In this document: in pieces, positions 48,114 through 60,469 of the stretch | Layout of the letters: each line of letters begins with the position of its first letter | How positions within the stretch are numbered: the first letter of the stretch is position 1 | Source of the DNA: Epiperipatus broadwayi | Lineage: Eukaryota; Onychophora; Udeonychophora; Euonychophora; Peripatidae | DNA: 64,000 nucleotides | NCBI GenBank assembly: GCA_028023455.1 | Contig: JAQFVV010006355.1 | Coordinates: 122,001 to 186,000, forward strand | Direction of reading: 5' to 3' | Position numbers and translations under genes: made by a program | The notes under the pieces: generated by a model | The model's database searches: none | Told to the model about the DNA's origin: nothing | What the model saw: only the letters and a program-made list of their open reading frames with translations

Positions 48114-50790
48114 TTAAGTTTAGTATAAATAATATACATATATTTAAATATTAAAAAAATCGTTATAGAAAAAAGCAGAATGCAGCCACCAAAACAATAT
48201 AGAATGCTTCTCTTAAAAAAGAAATCAGACGCTGAAGTAAAAACCCAGGCTTTTACAAAATAGTTATTTACGATTTCTTTATAATCTTTATAAATATTCT
48301 ATTTTCATCACTTTATTAAACTAATATAAAATTGTTTTATTATTTTTTGATAAAAATAAAAAATCTTAATTAAATCCGTTTAATAAAAAAAAACCAATTA
48401 AATAAATCTAACCAGGCAAGAATAATTTATTTTTAAAACTTGGCTAAACCTGTAAATTGATATAAGCTTTCTTCCTTTACATTACGAATGTAACGTCCAA
48501 ATACACATTCGCACTAACATTGAACTGGGTCTAATTATGTTTTTCTAGGGTCATATGGCGTTTTCCCGTATATGTATTAAACCATGTCATCATAGTCGCA
48601 GGCATATAGTTAACAATTTTAGAATGACCAAATCGGGTCTTCATATAAAGAAGTTATCAAATCTGGGTGATATTATATTTTTCAGAAAAGCAAATTTATT
48701 ATTATTGGATCTAGTATCACTTTTTAAATCTGAGATAGCTTTTATTTTTCCGATTCCAGCATCAATGAATAGCTATACTTAAATAGCTATACTTAACCCA
48801 CTGCCTCAGTATTAGTTAACTCTATTTATTTTTTACTTGTAATTTTTTTATTATTATAATTTCTTTTAAGAAATCTTTTATCTAGGTAAACATAACAAAC
48901 TACTTAATTTACGAAGATTGCTGAATTCTAATTTTAAAACAAACATTTATTAAAATAAACAACAAAATAATTTAATTATAATGTATTCATCTCCACCCTT
49001 CTTCTTATGTAATAATAACATATATATATAATATAATCTTACAGCATGAATTAGTATGAATAATACTTGTACAGAATATCACCTTATTTACTTGTATTAG
49101 TGGAAATAATAATTAGTTCTTTAAGAAAGTTCATTATCAAGTTCTATTTAATTTATTTAAGGTTAGTATATTTTATCAAAAGTGAAGAATCAACTTTTAA
49201 AATTATATATTGCTTACCATGAATTTTTCTCTTATTATATAGCTGTCTGTAATGTAACCATGATCATGGATTTTAAGGTTACATTTTTACCAGCATCTTG
49301 TCCATGCTTTATTTCAGGAATTATTTTGATTACGAAGTTGTTCGGACATTCAGTGTGATATTGGCATAGCATCTGGCTCAAAGCATCATTTCAGCAATAG
49401 GGTTCAGGAGAAGGCATCAGCCAATGTATGTTGGATCTAGCCATGTATCTGGATCAGTTATCTGATATAAGTAAAAGCTTCCATATGATAAATCATTTTG
49501 GTCCCAGGTATCACAGCACTGGAATTTTTATAATATTTCACTTTGTGTTAGTTTTAGCTTTTCTGTGAATCTTTATCTCTTCCATAAAAAAAGCACATAC
49601 ACTCTCTTAAAAGTCTAAGAATCAATTTTTATGTTTTGTCCCATACCCTATGCATACACTTTTTCACACCTTTTTTTTCAATTCTGTAGGCATTCAATCC
49701 CATACAATATTTATTTTCTTTTAAATAAATTACAACATGAAACATATTTTTTTATATATATTTATTTCAAACATAATATACATTTCTGACTGCAAAATAA
49801 CATACTCTTAACAGCAGAATAAAAAAAAGTGTACTCTACAAAAAGAAATATATGATGAAACAAACTTATTTATATACTTTTTTATTTTACAAAATTAAAA
49901 CTAAATTTCTCTTCTAATTATCCTTTCTTATTATGATTTGACATTCCTATAAACTATCTTTGATTAAAAAGATCTGTCTTGATAGATAACACATTCTTTT
50001 TTAATTCATATCTTTTAATTACACATATTTTTTTTTCTCTGGGTGGTCAAAAGAATATATTTCATAATTATCAATAAAATACGATATTGAATGGTAATTA
50101 TATTCATACTTTTATTATTCTATATATATATATATCTCTTTCAATAATCTCCAATTTTCTCTCTGAATGTTAATGCACATTGTACCAAGTTAATGGTACA
50201 ACATGTATATATAAAAGAATGTGTAATAATCCCCTGCAGATTAAATTTGCTTAATTTTTTTTTTTAAAAATGTTCTATGCAATATTTAAAGATAAAACAA
50301 AAACTTTTTTTTCTCCCTATACTATTCTCTCTATTCTGACCTTAGTCATTTGCTATTACTTTATATTATTATTACATATGAAGAAACCACTTCAATATAC
50401 ATATATAAGAATTAATGTATGGCTGTAGAAAGAGGATTGCTGTTAATTAAAAGTAGCCTTTTAATTTATCTTTAAGATAGTAAAAAAACTGATCAGTGCA
50501 AATTTATAATATCTATTCCACACATATTCTGATTAATGTAGCTCATATTACGATACAATTATTTATATGTTGAATAGACATAGATGGAATGTTCATTAAC
50601 ATGCCTTGACCAGCATGTTAAATTTTTGATTTTTTATTTAAGATGGTCTTTCTTTTCAGTTGTCTGATACTTTTTGCTTAAACATCAGATGAGATTTTTT
50701 AAGGCAGAATAAATGTGTGTGCGAATGATACTTTTTTATAAATATTTATAATCATGACATACAAAGTTAAATTAACATCTTTATTCCCAG
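48114..50790. other. A/T-rich stretch, no gene recognised
   Basis: Contains an unassigned 75-codon open frame at 48555-48782 preceded by TTTTTCTAG, and a slightly less A/T-rich patch at 49.25-49.53 kb with broken frames. Nothing resembling a known family was found. Confidence 0.4.
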
Positions 50791-50898
50791 GAATGGCCAG
50801 GGACAGAAGGTCCTAAAAATGTATTGATTGCAGACCAAGGCTTCTCATTAGATTATGACCTTTTATTTAGAGAATTACATCTGCAGATTACTTTTCAG
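50791..50898 (+). CDS. Candidate terminal exon, unidentified
   Basis: A good acceptor (TCTTTATTCCCAG) is followed by 36 open codons that begin EWPGTEGPKNVLIADQGF and end with an in-frame TGA at 50899-50901. The peptide looks protein-like but matches nothing I know. If the 45551-45669 candidate is real, its phase-0 end would join this exon in frame; that is inference only. A GTGAAA at the end could also act as a weak donor. Confidence 0.25.
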
Positions 50899-51039
50899 TG
50901 AAAAAAGATTGCATTAACTGAAAGAAAAACTGTTTAATATTAAGTGAAGTTAGAAGAAAATATAAAGAGACAATTGATTTGAAAAGTAGATAAGCATAGA
51001 TATTAAAAGCAGGAGTGTAGGTGAATTCTTTATCTATAA

Positions 51040-51180
51040 AAATCTTTTCAACATGTGTGTGGTCAAGTGTGTCAGCAGTATGAGATAGCATAGATAGTTG
51101 AGGGTCATGTGAAAGTCTTGAGTTCTAACCCTCTATATATTACATATTGGAGTATAGGTATGAAAAAAGCTTGTACTGTA
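51040..51180 (+). repeat. Partial copy of the palindrome-forming family (tRNA-like end)
   Basis: AATCTTTTCAACATGTGTGT, GTCAGCAGTATGAGATAGCA and GTCTTGAGTTCTAACCCTCT follow the outer end of the arms at 34.27-34.36 kb. Only the terminal ~130 bp is present. Confidence 0.65.
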
Positions 51181-52199
51181 GAAAAAAAATTTATATATTA
51201 AAAATAAAAAGTAGAAAAACCGATATTATGGAGATTAATAATATATTAGAAAGAATGCAAAATTAGTTATTCAATTACTGGAAGTTATCAAATACAGATA
51301 ATTCAGAATTATATCCAAATAAGATGTACAAAATGCTTTCAATCACATCAAACAACATTTTAAAAAGTCTATGGTAAATTAGAAAAAAATTGAAGGATAA
51401 ATTTTTTTTGGCTAAATTTAGCTATGAGTCAGAAATGAAGAAAAGCACAGACATGTAAAAATATGTATATAAAAAAATTGCATATTAAGAATTCTTTATG
51501 TGAAAAAAAAATTGTGAAATGGAAATGAACATGAAAAACACCCAAATTAAAGTATAACAGAATTGGTTTATATTTTGACTAATAAAAAATATATATTTGC
51601 ATATTGTAATGCCTTAATAGATTCAGCACAGGAGTGATAACTGATTAGTGAAATGTAAGGTAATGTTAATGCAAGTCTAGAGAGATCTATTAAAAATGAT
51701 AGGAAAGGTTGATATTTCTAATCTTTGAAACACTCCAATCCTATGTGTTTAATATAGAACTTGCAAATCGATTAGAACATTGATAGACTTTGAAAAAAGT
51801 ACAAATGACATTGGTATCAATAAAAAGACAACAAATACTTTATTTAAAATTGCAACAATGACAGCAGGTAAAAAAAAGGCAAAACATCAGTAAATTTTCT
51901 GCGGAGGCAAAACAATGTATGAAAAAAAAAGAATATAAAAGGATTTAAAAATAAACCATTAAAAAAAATTCAATATTTGAAATTCTGTAAACTGTTACAA
52001 AAAGAAAATGAAATTGTAAATTTGAAGAAAAAAATTGGAGAAGAAAATAAAAGTTTTAAAAATATAAACAATATCGATCTTGATACAGGGGTAAGCAATA
52101 TTTCAACTTTAAAAAGAAAATATAAAATTATCGCTAAGAAGAAAAGTGATATTGCAATAAAGAAAAACAAAGTTGACATTTTCTGAATTCAAAAGCATT

Positions 52200-52475
52200 T
52201 TAAGTGAAAAGTCATGCAGTTAAATTTTATAAAAAATGGAAAGCTACAGAAAATGAAGGATTTCTTATTGATATCTTAAAAGAAGCAGATAAAGAAATAA
52301 AATAAAAATACTGACAAAATAATATAACAAATTTTTAAATGATAAAGATATATCAGATGAGTGGAAGAATGCAATAGTATTATTGATATTTAAAAAAAAT
52401 GATAAAGAAGATCTTAGAAATTACAGACATGTCAATCTTCTATCAGTTTTCTGCAAGATATTTGTAGATTAGGCA
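52200..52475 (+). pseudogene. RTE-clade LINE reverse transcriptase fragment
   Basis: Plus-strand frames read KFYKKWKATENEGFLIDILK, then after a frameshift SDEWKNAIVLLIFKKNDKED followed by LRNYRHVNLLSVFCKIF. These correspond to the RTE blocks 'K-A-x-G-x-D-G-[IF]-x-x-[ED]-[LM]-[LK]-K' and 'W-x-x-A-x-[IV]-x-x-[IL]-[FY]-K-K-G-D-x-x-[DE]-x-x-N-Y-R-P-[IV]-x-L-L-x-x-x-x-K-[IL]-[FL]'. Finger and palm motifs after this point are missing. It ends close to the Tigger element at 52491. Confidence 0.75.
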
Positions 52476-52490
52476 GTGTTTCATCCATTA

Positions 52491-53448
52491 CACCTGGGTC
52501 TTGTTTTACGCGGATTTATTTAATGCAATTTTGAAGTTACGTGATTCATGTTTCTTCGGCAGTCAAACTCCAATAATGTGCTATTACTTTAAATAATAAA
52601 TTTTGTGCACTTATGTCATATTGAAAGTAATAGCACATTATTGGAATTCGACTTTCATCTTAGTAATTTCAATATTTTCAGTGCTTTATAATAGTAAGAT
52701 TTTATGCAATAATGAAATTAAAATCATGATTTCCACATTTTATGTATACCCATATTAAATTTTACAAGATTATAATGTAAATTTGTTCAAACATTGTGCA
52801 TGTTAATTTTGCATTTTAAATCACATTCTGTTTTTGCTTTTTAAAAAAGAACGTAATCAATTATTAATCATTTAGTGTCCGCAAGTTTATTTTTAAAAGG
52901 TGAGTAATAGCAGTGGGCACAATTAAATTTGACAATTAAAAATTAAAATCTGATTTTTAACTGTAATTAACAATTTAAAAATTACTTAAGGTGACCTGAA
53001 ATTAATGTGATGTGAAGTTGGCGCTAGTTGTATTTCCTCTTGTGAAGAATCTGATTTTTTACCAGTTTGCAAACGAACCTGTTTATCAGCAAATAGCGAT
53101 AATAATTAAAACATGTATAAAAAATGTAAATTACTGTACTGTAAATTATGCATAAAAATATATTATTTTGAATAAAATTAAATATTATAGTTAAAAAAAG
53201 TTTGTCTTGTATCAATTTTTTTCAAATTTGAAATTTTTTATTAGTCATATTTTATTTCCTTATTTTTTTTTGCACGAATTTTAAAGTAATTTTACATTGG
53301 TGCTTTGCTTTTATGCGATTTTTAAAAAATCACAGTCCATATCCCTCCTTTTTCAAGGTAAGTTATGTCTATTTTTGTGAAATTTTGTTTGTGCGTGTGC
53401 ACGTGTTTTCTGAGGAACCTATCTATCGCGTAAAATGAGACCCAGGTG
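52491..53448 (+). mobile_element. Tigger-like internal-deletion element, copy 2
   Basis: Ends are CACCTGGGTCTTGTTTTACG and, inverted, CACCTGGGTCTCATTTTACG, flanked by TA (52489-52490 and 53449-53450). The sequence is collinear with copy 1 read in reverse, including GTGTCCGCAAGTTTATTTTT. It keeps the transposase C-terminal tail (about 53010-53105: SSCEESDFLPVCKR, then SANSDNN and a stop) but has a separate deletion that removed the helix-turn-helix region kept by copy 1. Confidence 0.85.
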
Positions 53449-53450
53449 TA

Positions 53451-53580
53451 TTTGATTAATTGTCCATTACATTTTTGGCTCATTCTACAGAAGAATATTG
53501 ATATTTATGAGACAATGTTGCTTTATTACCATTGTTCTTATATTTTAGAATAGTTTCCATTACATTTTTGGCCTCTCAGC
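53451..53580 (+). repeat. Unclassified repeat, copy split by the Tigger element
   Basis: TTGTCCATTACATTTTTGG, GAATATTGATATTTA and TTTTAGAATAGTTTCCATTA match 62538-62634. The few bases before the Tigger element (AGGCAGTGTTTCATCCATTA) match the sequence immediately before that copy (AGGCAGCTTTTCATCCATTA), so the repeat once ran through the insertion point. Confidence 0.75.
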
Positions 53581-53836
53581 AAGGGCCACATGTATTTATT
53601 TATAACCCATGAGAGATTTGGAATCATAAATTGACAAATAGATAGGTCAAAATATTGTTTAATGATCACAATTAATATCATCTATTTTTGTGTATATTAG
53701 TGTTAGATTAAACTGATTAATAACTCAACAGATAATACTTTTAAATTCATAGTTGTGATTTGTTAATGGTTTGAAAATAGAGTGGGTTGTCAAATTATTT
53801 TCTGAAGAATGTATATATATTGTGCCCCTATAGGTT

Positions 53837-54336
53837 NNNNNNNNNNNNNNNNNNNNNNNNNNNNNNNNNNNNNNNNNNNNNNNNNNNNNNNNNNNNNNNN
53901 NNNNNNNNNNNNNNNNNNNNNNNNNNNNNNNNNNNNNNNNNNNNNNNNNNNNNNNNNNNNNNNNNNNNNNNNNNNNNNNNNNNNNNNNNNNNNNNNNNNN
54001 NNNNNNNNNNNNNNNNNNNNNNNNNNNNNNNNNNNNNNNNNNNNNNNNNNNNNNNNNNNNNNNNNNNNNNNNNNNNNNNNNNNNNNNNNNNNNNNNNNNN
54101 NNNNNNNNNNNNNNNNNNNNNNNNNNNNNNNNNNNNNNNNNNNNNNNNNNNNNNNNNNNNNNNNNNNNNNNNNNNNNNNNNNNNNNNNNNNNNNNNNNNN
54201 NNNNNNNNNNNNNNNNNNNNNNNNNNNNNNNNNNNNNNNNNNNNNNNNNNNNNNNNNNNNNNNNNNNNNNNNNNNNNNNNNNNNNNNNNNNNNNNNNNNN
54301 NNNNNNNNNNNNNNNNNNNNNNNNNNNNNNNNNNNN
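53837..54336. other. Assembly gap, exactly 500 N
   Basis: A run of 500 N, a placeholder length rather than a measured one. The left side ends TTGTGCCCCTATAGGTT and the right side starts TTGTGCCCTTATCTATAGGT, so the gap is bordered by similar sequence and probably hides a tandem repeat or duplication. Two open frames through the N run are artefacts. Confidence 0.98.
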
Positions 54337-55149
54337 TTGTGCCCTTATCTATAGGTCATAATAGGGTAGAATGGTCAATTACTAAAAAATTTTAAATTTT
54401 AAGATATGTTTGTATGATATATAAATAATAGTAGGATAATTAGATTTTAAAGTACAATTTAAGGCTGAAAATACCTGGTATATAAAAGTGTAATGGATTA
54501 TTTTAAGAGAAAACAGTTAAATAAAGCTTAATTATATCCTTGCTTATGGTTGTAAAAGCTGGCCATATAAAATAACACAGCTATAAATAGTTAAAAGTAT
54601 ATTAATAATTCGAGTATGATATTTTAAAACTAATAAATTAAATAAATGCTATATGTAATGTTATAATTATAATTAATATTCAAATTTAATCTAATATATT
54701 TTAAAATAAACTTTAGGATGGTGAGAATTATATTTAGTTCTACATTTTTAAATTATTTTCCAAAATTTTATAAAATATATCAGTTTTGGTAATTTAGACC
54801 GAGACGTAAATTAAAAAATCATCTGATAAAGTTAGTAATCATGTGACTGTATATTATATACCTTCACACACACGCTTGTTAGAATAATAATAAAGTTTGT
54901 GAATTATGGAACTAAATGTAATTGCTGTCTATCCTTGAAATAAAAGTTGAAATATTAAATGTTATTTTAATAATTGTTTTAAAATTTAAATGATTTTGAT
55001 TAAACTATAATTGAGTTTAAAAATACTATTCTAAGTAATATTTCAAATCATTACGTCATAAATGTCTTATTTGAAAAATCTAGTCTGTTATAAAACTAAA
55101 AAATGTGTAAATTTGTTCGCGCTAAAAAAAGTCATTAACCAATCAACGG

Positions 55150-56110
55150 AGGTATTTTAGCAGACAAAATATAAGAATTAGACGAAGCGGGAGAAAGTAA
55201 TGTGTAAGTGAAGGAGGGAGTAACATATTTTTTAGCTGGATAAGACCGTAAGCTAGAAAAGTGATATAATTTTAAAATTTTGTATTTATTTTAAAAGTTT
55301 TTTTTTAACATATAATATTTTGACTGCCTTTACATGAAGGGCTAATTTTTAAAAGTTTTCTTGCCAGTGATTTTATTCAAGTTTAGCCAAAACCTTGCAG
55401 TAAAAATGGAAGTACTAAAGGAAAAAATACCTAAAAATATTGCTAAAGGAAAAATATTTGTAAAGTGCCTCGATACAGCTTTATTTATGCTCAACCAGAA
55501 ACTTATTATTGTAACTCAGAGGAATATAATTTGGACGCTATACGAAAACTTAAAAGAGAAGTTACTTGCCGTCAGGAAAATTATGACGCACAAATTTTAT
55601 AAGGCTACTCTGAAGTTATTTTATTCTTCTCTATGGGAAAATTAAGATGCTGTATATTATAAAGAATTATGTAAAAGTTATAATGAGAAAAAAAAATGTT
55701 TGTCCTTTTTAAAGGAAACATTACAAAGTATATAGTTACCAGAACTTTAAAAGAAAGGAAAATTTACCGAAAAATAATATGAAAGAGTCATTATTTTTTT
55801 TTTATGAAAAAAGAACAGAAAAACTTTCTCTAAGAGAAATTGGAAAATATAAATCTAATATACTTAATAAAATGGATCCATGGATACAGGAAAAATTTAC
55901 TGAATATTTAAATAAAAGTACCTAGAAGATGCATCATAAAAAGTCGCAATCTTAGCAGAAAATATCAGAAGAGAATATGTAGACGTTTTCTTTACGGGAT
56001 TAACTAATATCATAATTAATAATTGTATTAAATATTATGAAAAACCAAGGATTGTCATCTATGAATATTTATTAAACAGAGCAATAATTGTTTTGCCTTA
56101 AAATAGAACA
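55150..56110 (+). pseudogene. Unidentified decayed coding segment
   Basis: CCAATCAACGG at 55139 and AAAATATAAG near 55168 resemble a CCAAT/TATA promoter. Downstream, protein-like stretches occur in changing frames: MEVLKEKIPKNIAKGKIFVK (55406), then YAQPETYYCNSEEYNLDAIR and KLKREVTCRQENYDAQIL in the +1 frame, then SLREIGKYKSNILNKMDPWI and, near 55.97-56.09 kb, REYVDVFFTGLTNIIINNCI and YEKPRIVIYEYLLNRAIIVL. Long open stretches with mixed charge in this A/T-rich background suggest a former gene of at least 230 codons with several frameshifts. I do not recognise the family; it may be a transposon protein or an LTR-element gag. Confidence 0.4.
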
Positions 56111-59100
56111 TTAAGTGACTGAAGAAGAAATAATAAACATTTTTTTTTTTAGCTTTAATATGAACGGTTTTCAAGAAAATTTGATGAAGAAGTACAGTAA
56201 ATATAGTTTAAATATTTTTTACTAAGTTATTTTAAAATATAAAATGTTATGTGAGATTAGGGAAAACATATAAACATAAATTTAGTAATATTAAGATTTA
56301 AATATAATAGCTTGATAAAATTATAGAAATATTGTTTAAAAATAAAGTGTATGTATGTGAGTCTTATATCTACAAGAATCAAATGGATGGTGAAGCCTAC
56401 GGAACGCGATCGAGAAGATAAAGATCGTTTGGTAATTTTGATATTTATTTATAATGCATAATGTATTTTTTTTAGATCATCTATTGATTAAGAATGAAGT
56501 GTGAAAGTTTAAATTATATGTACACATTTTATACAACATTTTAACATATAATGAGATAGGAGTAATTCGGAATATGCATGCAATAATTTATTTAAAGTAT
56601 ATTAATAATATAATTTAACAGAGCAATTGTGTGATTCTTTTGAACTTTCATGTGATAAAGTATTCAGATATTTTAAAATAGTTTGTATATGATTAAATAT
56701 ACGAGGAAAGTAGTAAAAGATTTTCTTATAGAACAGTGGAATAGTTTTGAAATAAATGAATTTTATTATTGTTAGAAATGCAGATATGTATTTGTCGATG
56801 TACAGTATAGAAAAATCTTGAGAAATAAGATCGGATAGTGACTTGGAAGTACTAGTGGAGAGGAAACCAAGATGATGTTTTTTTTTTAAGAAATAGGAAA
56901 AATAAAGGATTTGGATCATATTTAGTTTGTGTGATTTCAGTATAGTTAACTAAGCCCTATGACTGAACACATATAGTTTGGACAGTGTTTTTTGCATATC
57001 TTTAAAACTTTTTGATGTTATAATAAAGCTGAAGAAATAGCTTTAGCATCGTTCCTATAATAGAGGTTGGTAGACAGGTAAAGGTCACTCCTCTATAGTG
57101 TCTTTTAATTCACTGTGCCATGATTGTCAAGGTTTATGACGAGTAATATTCTAGTTATATTTTGATCCTATGCATCTATCTTCGCTATCCTTATTTTGTG
57201 AATCTGCATCGGTCAGAAAGATATTTTCAAAGAAATAATGAATAAAATAGAACTGAAGATATGTTATCGTTTGTGTAAGAATAGTTTATTTGCTGGAATG
57301 TATAGAATTGTGTAACTTTAAAATTGAAAGTCCAAAATATCATAAAGAGAGAAAGAATCATATAATACATTGTAAAATTAATTCAGAAATGAATATAAGA
57401 TTTTGAAAAGAAATCTAAACCAAGTATTTTTAAAAGTGATAATAAAATTTGAATGTTTTTAATAATATTTAGAAAATAAGTATTGCATATTTATTAAGAA
57501 AATAGTTCAATAAGGTATAATAAACATATACTTGTGCATGGTATATTAATAGTTGTAATTATATCATCCGAAGTAAGGCTTGAATGAGAATATTAGGATT
57601 AATAAACATCGGATAATGAACAATAAAAACCTAATACCGAATGTAGAACAATGTTTTGACTTTGTAAGATTCCATACAACCAATATAAAACTAAAATTTG
57701 TTATTTTGTAGAATTTTACTACGAATGTAAATTTTGTAAAAAATATAATTTTAATAATATTAGGGATGCAAAGTGTTTGTGATAAGCATATAAGAAATGC
57801 ATTTTGTAACAAGCTAACCATAATAATAAATCAAATAATAATACTGTATTTTCTTAAGCATTTTAAAGATAAGATTTAACTAGGAAAAATAAATAGTATT
57901 TTGATTTCATTTTTTATAAACTAGTAAACTAAGTTGAGATAGGAGAGTAAGGGATATCCAATGTACATAATGTAAAAATATTGTTAATTTATTTATGTTG
58001 TTAATAAACTTTGTTTTAAATTTATTTTAAAGTTTTGTGTCCGCGTTGTTATTTCTCCACATGGATGCATGAAATCACGATACACTTATAATTGAAACAG
58101 ACATATAGGTTTTGCACAAAAGGTAAACATAAAAGTGTTATAATAATTTTGAGAATTTATTGGTATGTTAAAATTAAAAGATCATAATTTTATATTATTT
58201 ATTGGTCATAAGTCGGTTGCCACAATATTACATTAAATTATATGCTAATGTTGCCACACGTATTCTGTTGTCAGATTATTAAAAATACTACCACGTACGT
58301 ATTTATTTATTTCATTTAGGAAGAAATAAGATTATATCATATTTATTATTGTTATTATTATTCTTATTATTATTAGTTGCTGTGTAGTAGATTATGACAT
58401 AAAAATTCCCTTTTCATATTTTACTACCGTAATTTTAAATCAGTTAGAATACAATTTATGAACCTGAGATTTTATTTTGTTTTATTTTACTTCATTTTAT
58501 TTAATTGAGCTAGATTCTTGTTATAAAGAAGATTAAGATATGATTATTATTTTAATCGTAGTGAATAGAGCTTAGAAAGTCGTAAGAATACTATGAGTTA
58601 GTTATTTGGTATAGTAAAAAGGGGGAATAGTGTTCTTATGCCATTGAGGTAGTATCGTGTGGATAATGTCTCAATGTAGTCTATCTCGTTCCCCGTATTG
58701 TCACTCCATGTCTCATGAAAATAGTAAATATTTATTAATTCATTTTAAAAATTGAACCGTATTTGTATTTTAGAAATTAGAGCTAGTAATCATTTTAATC
58801 AATGCTGAATATTTCATTTATTTATTTGTTAACTGAGCTAGAACCCGTAATATTAGTAGTAAACAGTATATATTTTGGGGGTGAGGACGCGCGGGGGGAG
58901 GTTAGAATATATATATATGAGTTAAGAAATGGCCAAGCTGTAAAATGCTTTATAAATAAGATGTTTTGTAAAAAGATGCAAGAGAAGGCAAAGTAACAGA
59001 TGATAATGCCTGATCTTGCCATATAATAATAAAGATAAGAATTAATGTTTTTGACTTTAAAAGTACCATGTGTGTTAATAAAATGTCAAAGGAATGTGGG

Positions 59101-59620
59101 CTCATTAATAAATATGATTAAATTCTCCTCATGAAGTAACTGTAAAATAAATAATGAAATGTACTTGAAACCAATTTATTTTATTAATGGTATTGTCTTC
59201 TAATTATTTTGAAAAATAAGTGGAAAGCATTAATGCTCACTGTTCAGATTTGTTAGCAAGAGCATGATAGAAAGTCTTTTGAGCATAGTCATGAAATTTA
59301 TGCTATGTTGTACATGATATAAGTTGAATGTTGAAAATTATAATACATTAGTTTGGAATAATATTAATGTGAACAATTAAATCAATCGCTATTAAAAAAT
59401 GATGCTATTGTGGTATTTTATATTGAAAGGGTTTCTTACAATAATCAAAATCATATGAATAAAAAATTAATTATAGGGTTCAGCTTATAAACCATAGTAG
59501 AGAAAGCAAGTTACTCATTCTATTTGATATAGGATATTAAATTGAGGAGAAAATTCATATTGTTTTCTTTCTGAAGTAAAGTAATAAAAAATCTAAAATA
59601 AATTGTGGAAAATGAGAAAG
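56110..59620. other. A/T-rich stretch with a possible LTR end near 58.06 kb
   Basis: AATAAACTTTG at about 58003, then TTTTGTGTCCGCGTTGTTAT and TTCTCCACA|TGG near 58064 look like the R-U5 end of an LTR followed by a TGG that could begin a primer-binding site. No matching second LTR was found. A G-rich patch (GGGGGTGAGGACGCGCGGGG) lies at 58.88 kb. No genes were recognised. Confidence 0.25.
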
Positions 59621-59629
59621 TTAAACATG

Positions 59630-60460
59630 TTGGGACAGGGGAGAGAAGTTAATGAAGTCTCTATCATATCAAAAACTGATCAAAATGAATTGATAACAGC
59701 AATGTTGCAGAGCTTAATGATAAAAATTATCTAGAGACTTACTAACTAAGATTAATAAAAACCAAGAAAATTGTGAATATAGCCAAGAAAGATTATCAAA
59801 AGATTTAATGAATAAGATCAATGAAAATCAGGCAACATTATCAAAAAATCTAATGAATAAGACTGATGAAAATCAAGAAAAATATGACTAAAATCAAATG
59901 GAAGTCATGAAAAGCTTAAACTAGAAATGAAGCAACGTCAGAAAAATTTTCTGGTAATGAAGATAGAAGAGGTCAATATGAATTACAGAATAAATTGAAG
60001 CAAGAGATCAAACATTTTCATAGAGAGTTAGTTCATAAAATAAGAATGGGTCATGTATAAATAAATGATTTGAAAATTAAGTTTCATAGACTAGAGAGTA
60101 AAATGGAAAAGACTAGGAATCAAATGCAAATAAAAGGCAATAAACTAGAAGATAATACAGAAACGGGACAAAATTGGACTCAAGACTGAAAAGTATAGAT
60201 TGGAATACTAGAATAAATGTAGAATATAAGTTAAATAAGTATCAAGACATTAATGATAAAGAAATGGAGAAGGTACAGAATAGACAGTAACAAGGGGTCC
60301 AAACTTTGGAAACTCAGATGTAGCAGGGTCATTCATATTATGATGTCAGCTTAGATGTGATGCAATCTGAAGTAAATGACCAGGTTTCTTTAAAGTATAA
60401 TCCCATCATAAGTTTAAATAGGGGTGATAGATTTAAGATTTTATCATTAGAAATAAAACT
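59630..60460 (+). pseudogene. Gag-like coiled-coil segment of a gypsy-like element
   Basis: Repeated heptad-like units appear on the plus strand: LSKDLMNKINENQ, LSKNLMNKTDENQ and earlier KINKNQENCEYSQ, about 18 residues apart, then ELQNKLKQEIKHF and RLESKMEKTRNQMQIKGNKL. This internal repetition plus Met/Gln/Lys-rich helices resembles gypsy-type Gag N-terminal coiled coils and the segment at 3.4-4.1 kb. Stops interrupt it at several points. At about 60.97 kb AAGGGTGGGAATA|TGTGATGTAC could be a polypurine tract and the start of a 3' LTR, but pol is absent, so the element would be internally deleted. Confidence 0.45.
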
Positions 60461-60469
60461 TTTAAAACC

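Noticed and set aside
51977-52186. 69-residue Lys-rich frame just before the RTE fragment
   Set aside because: Composition-driven; no RTE or other domain motif could be matched.
53787-54395. Two long frames through the N run
   Set aside because: Unknown bases translated as X; no coding evidence.
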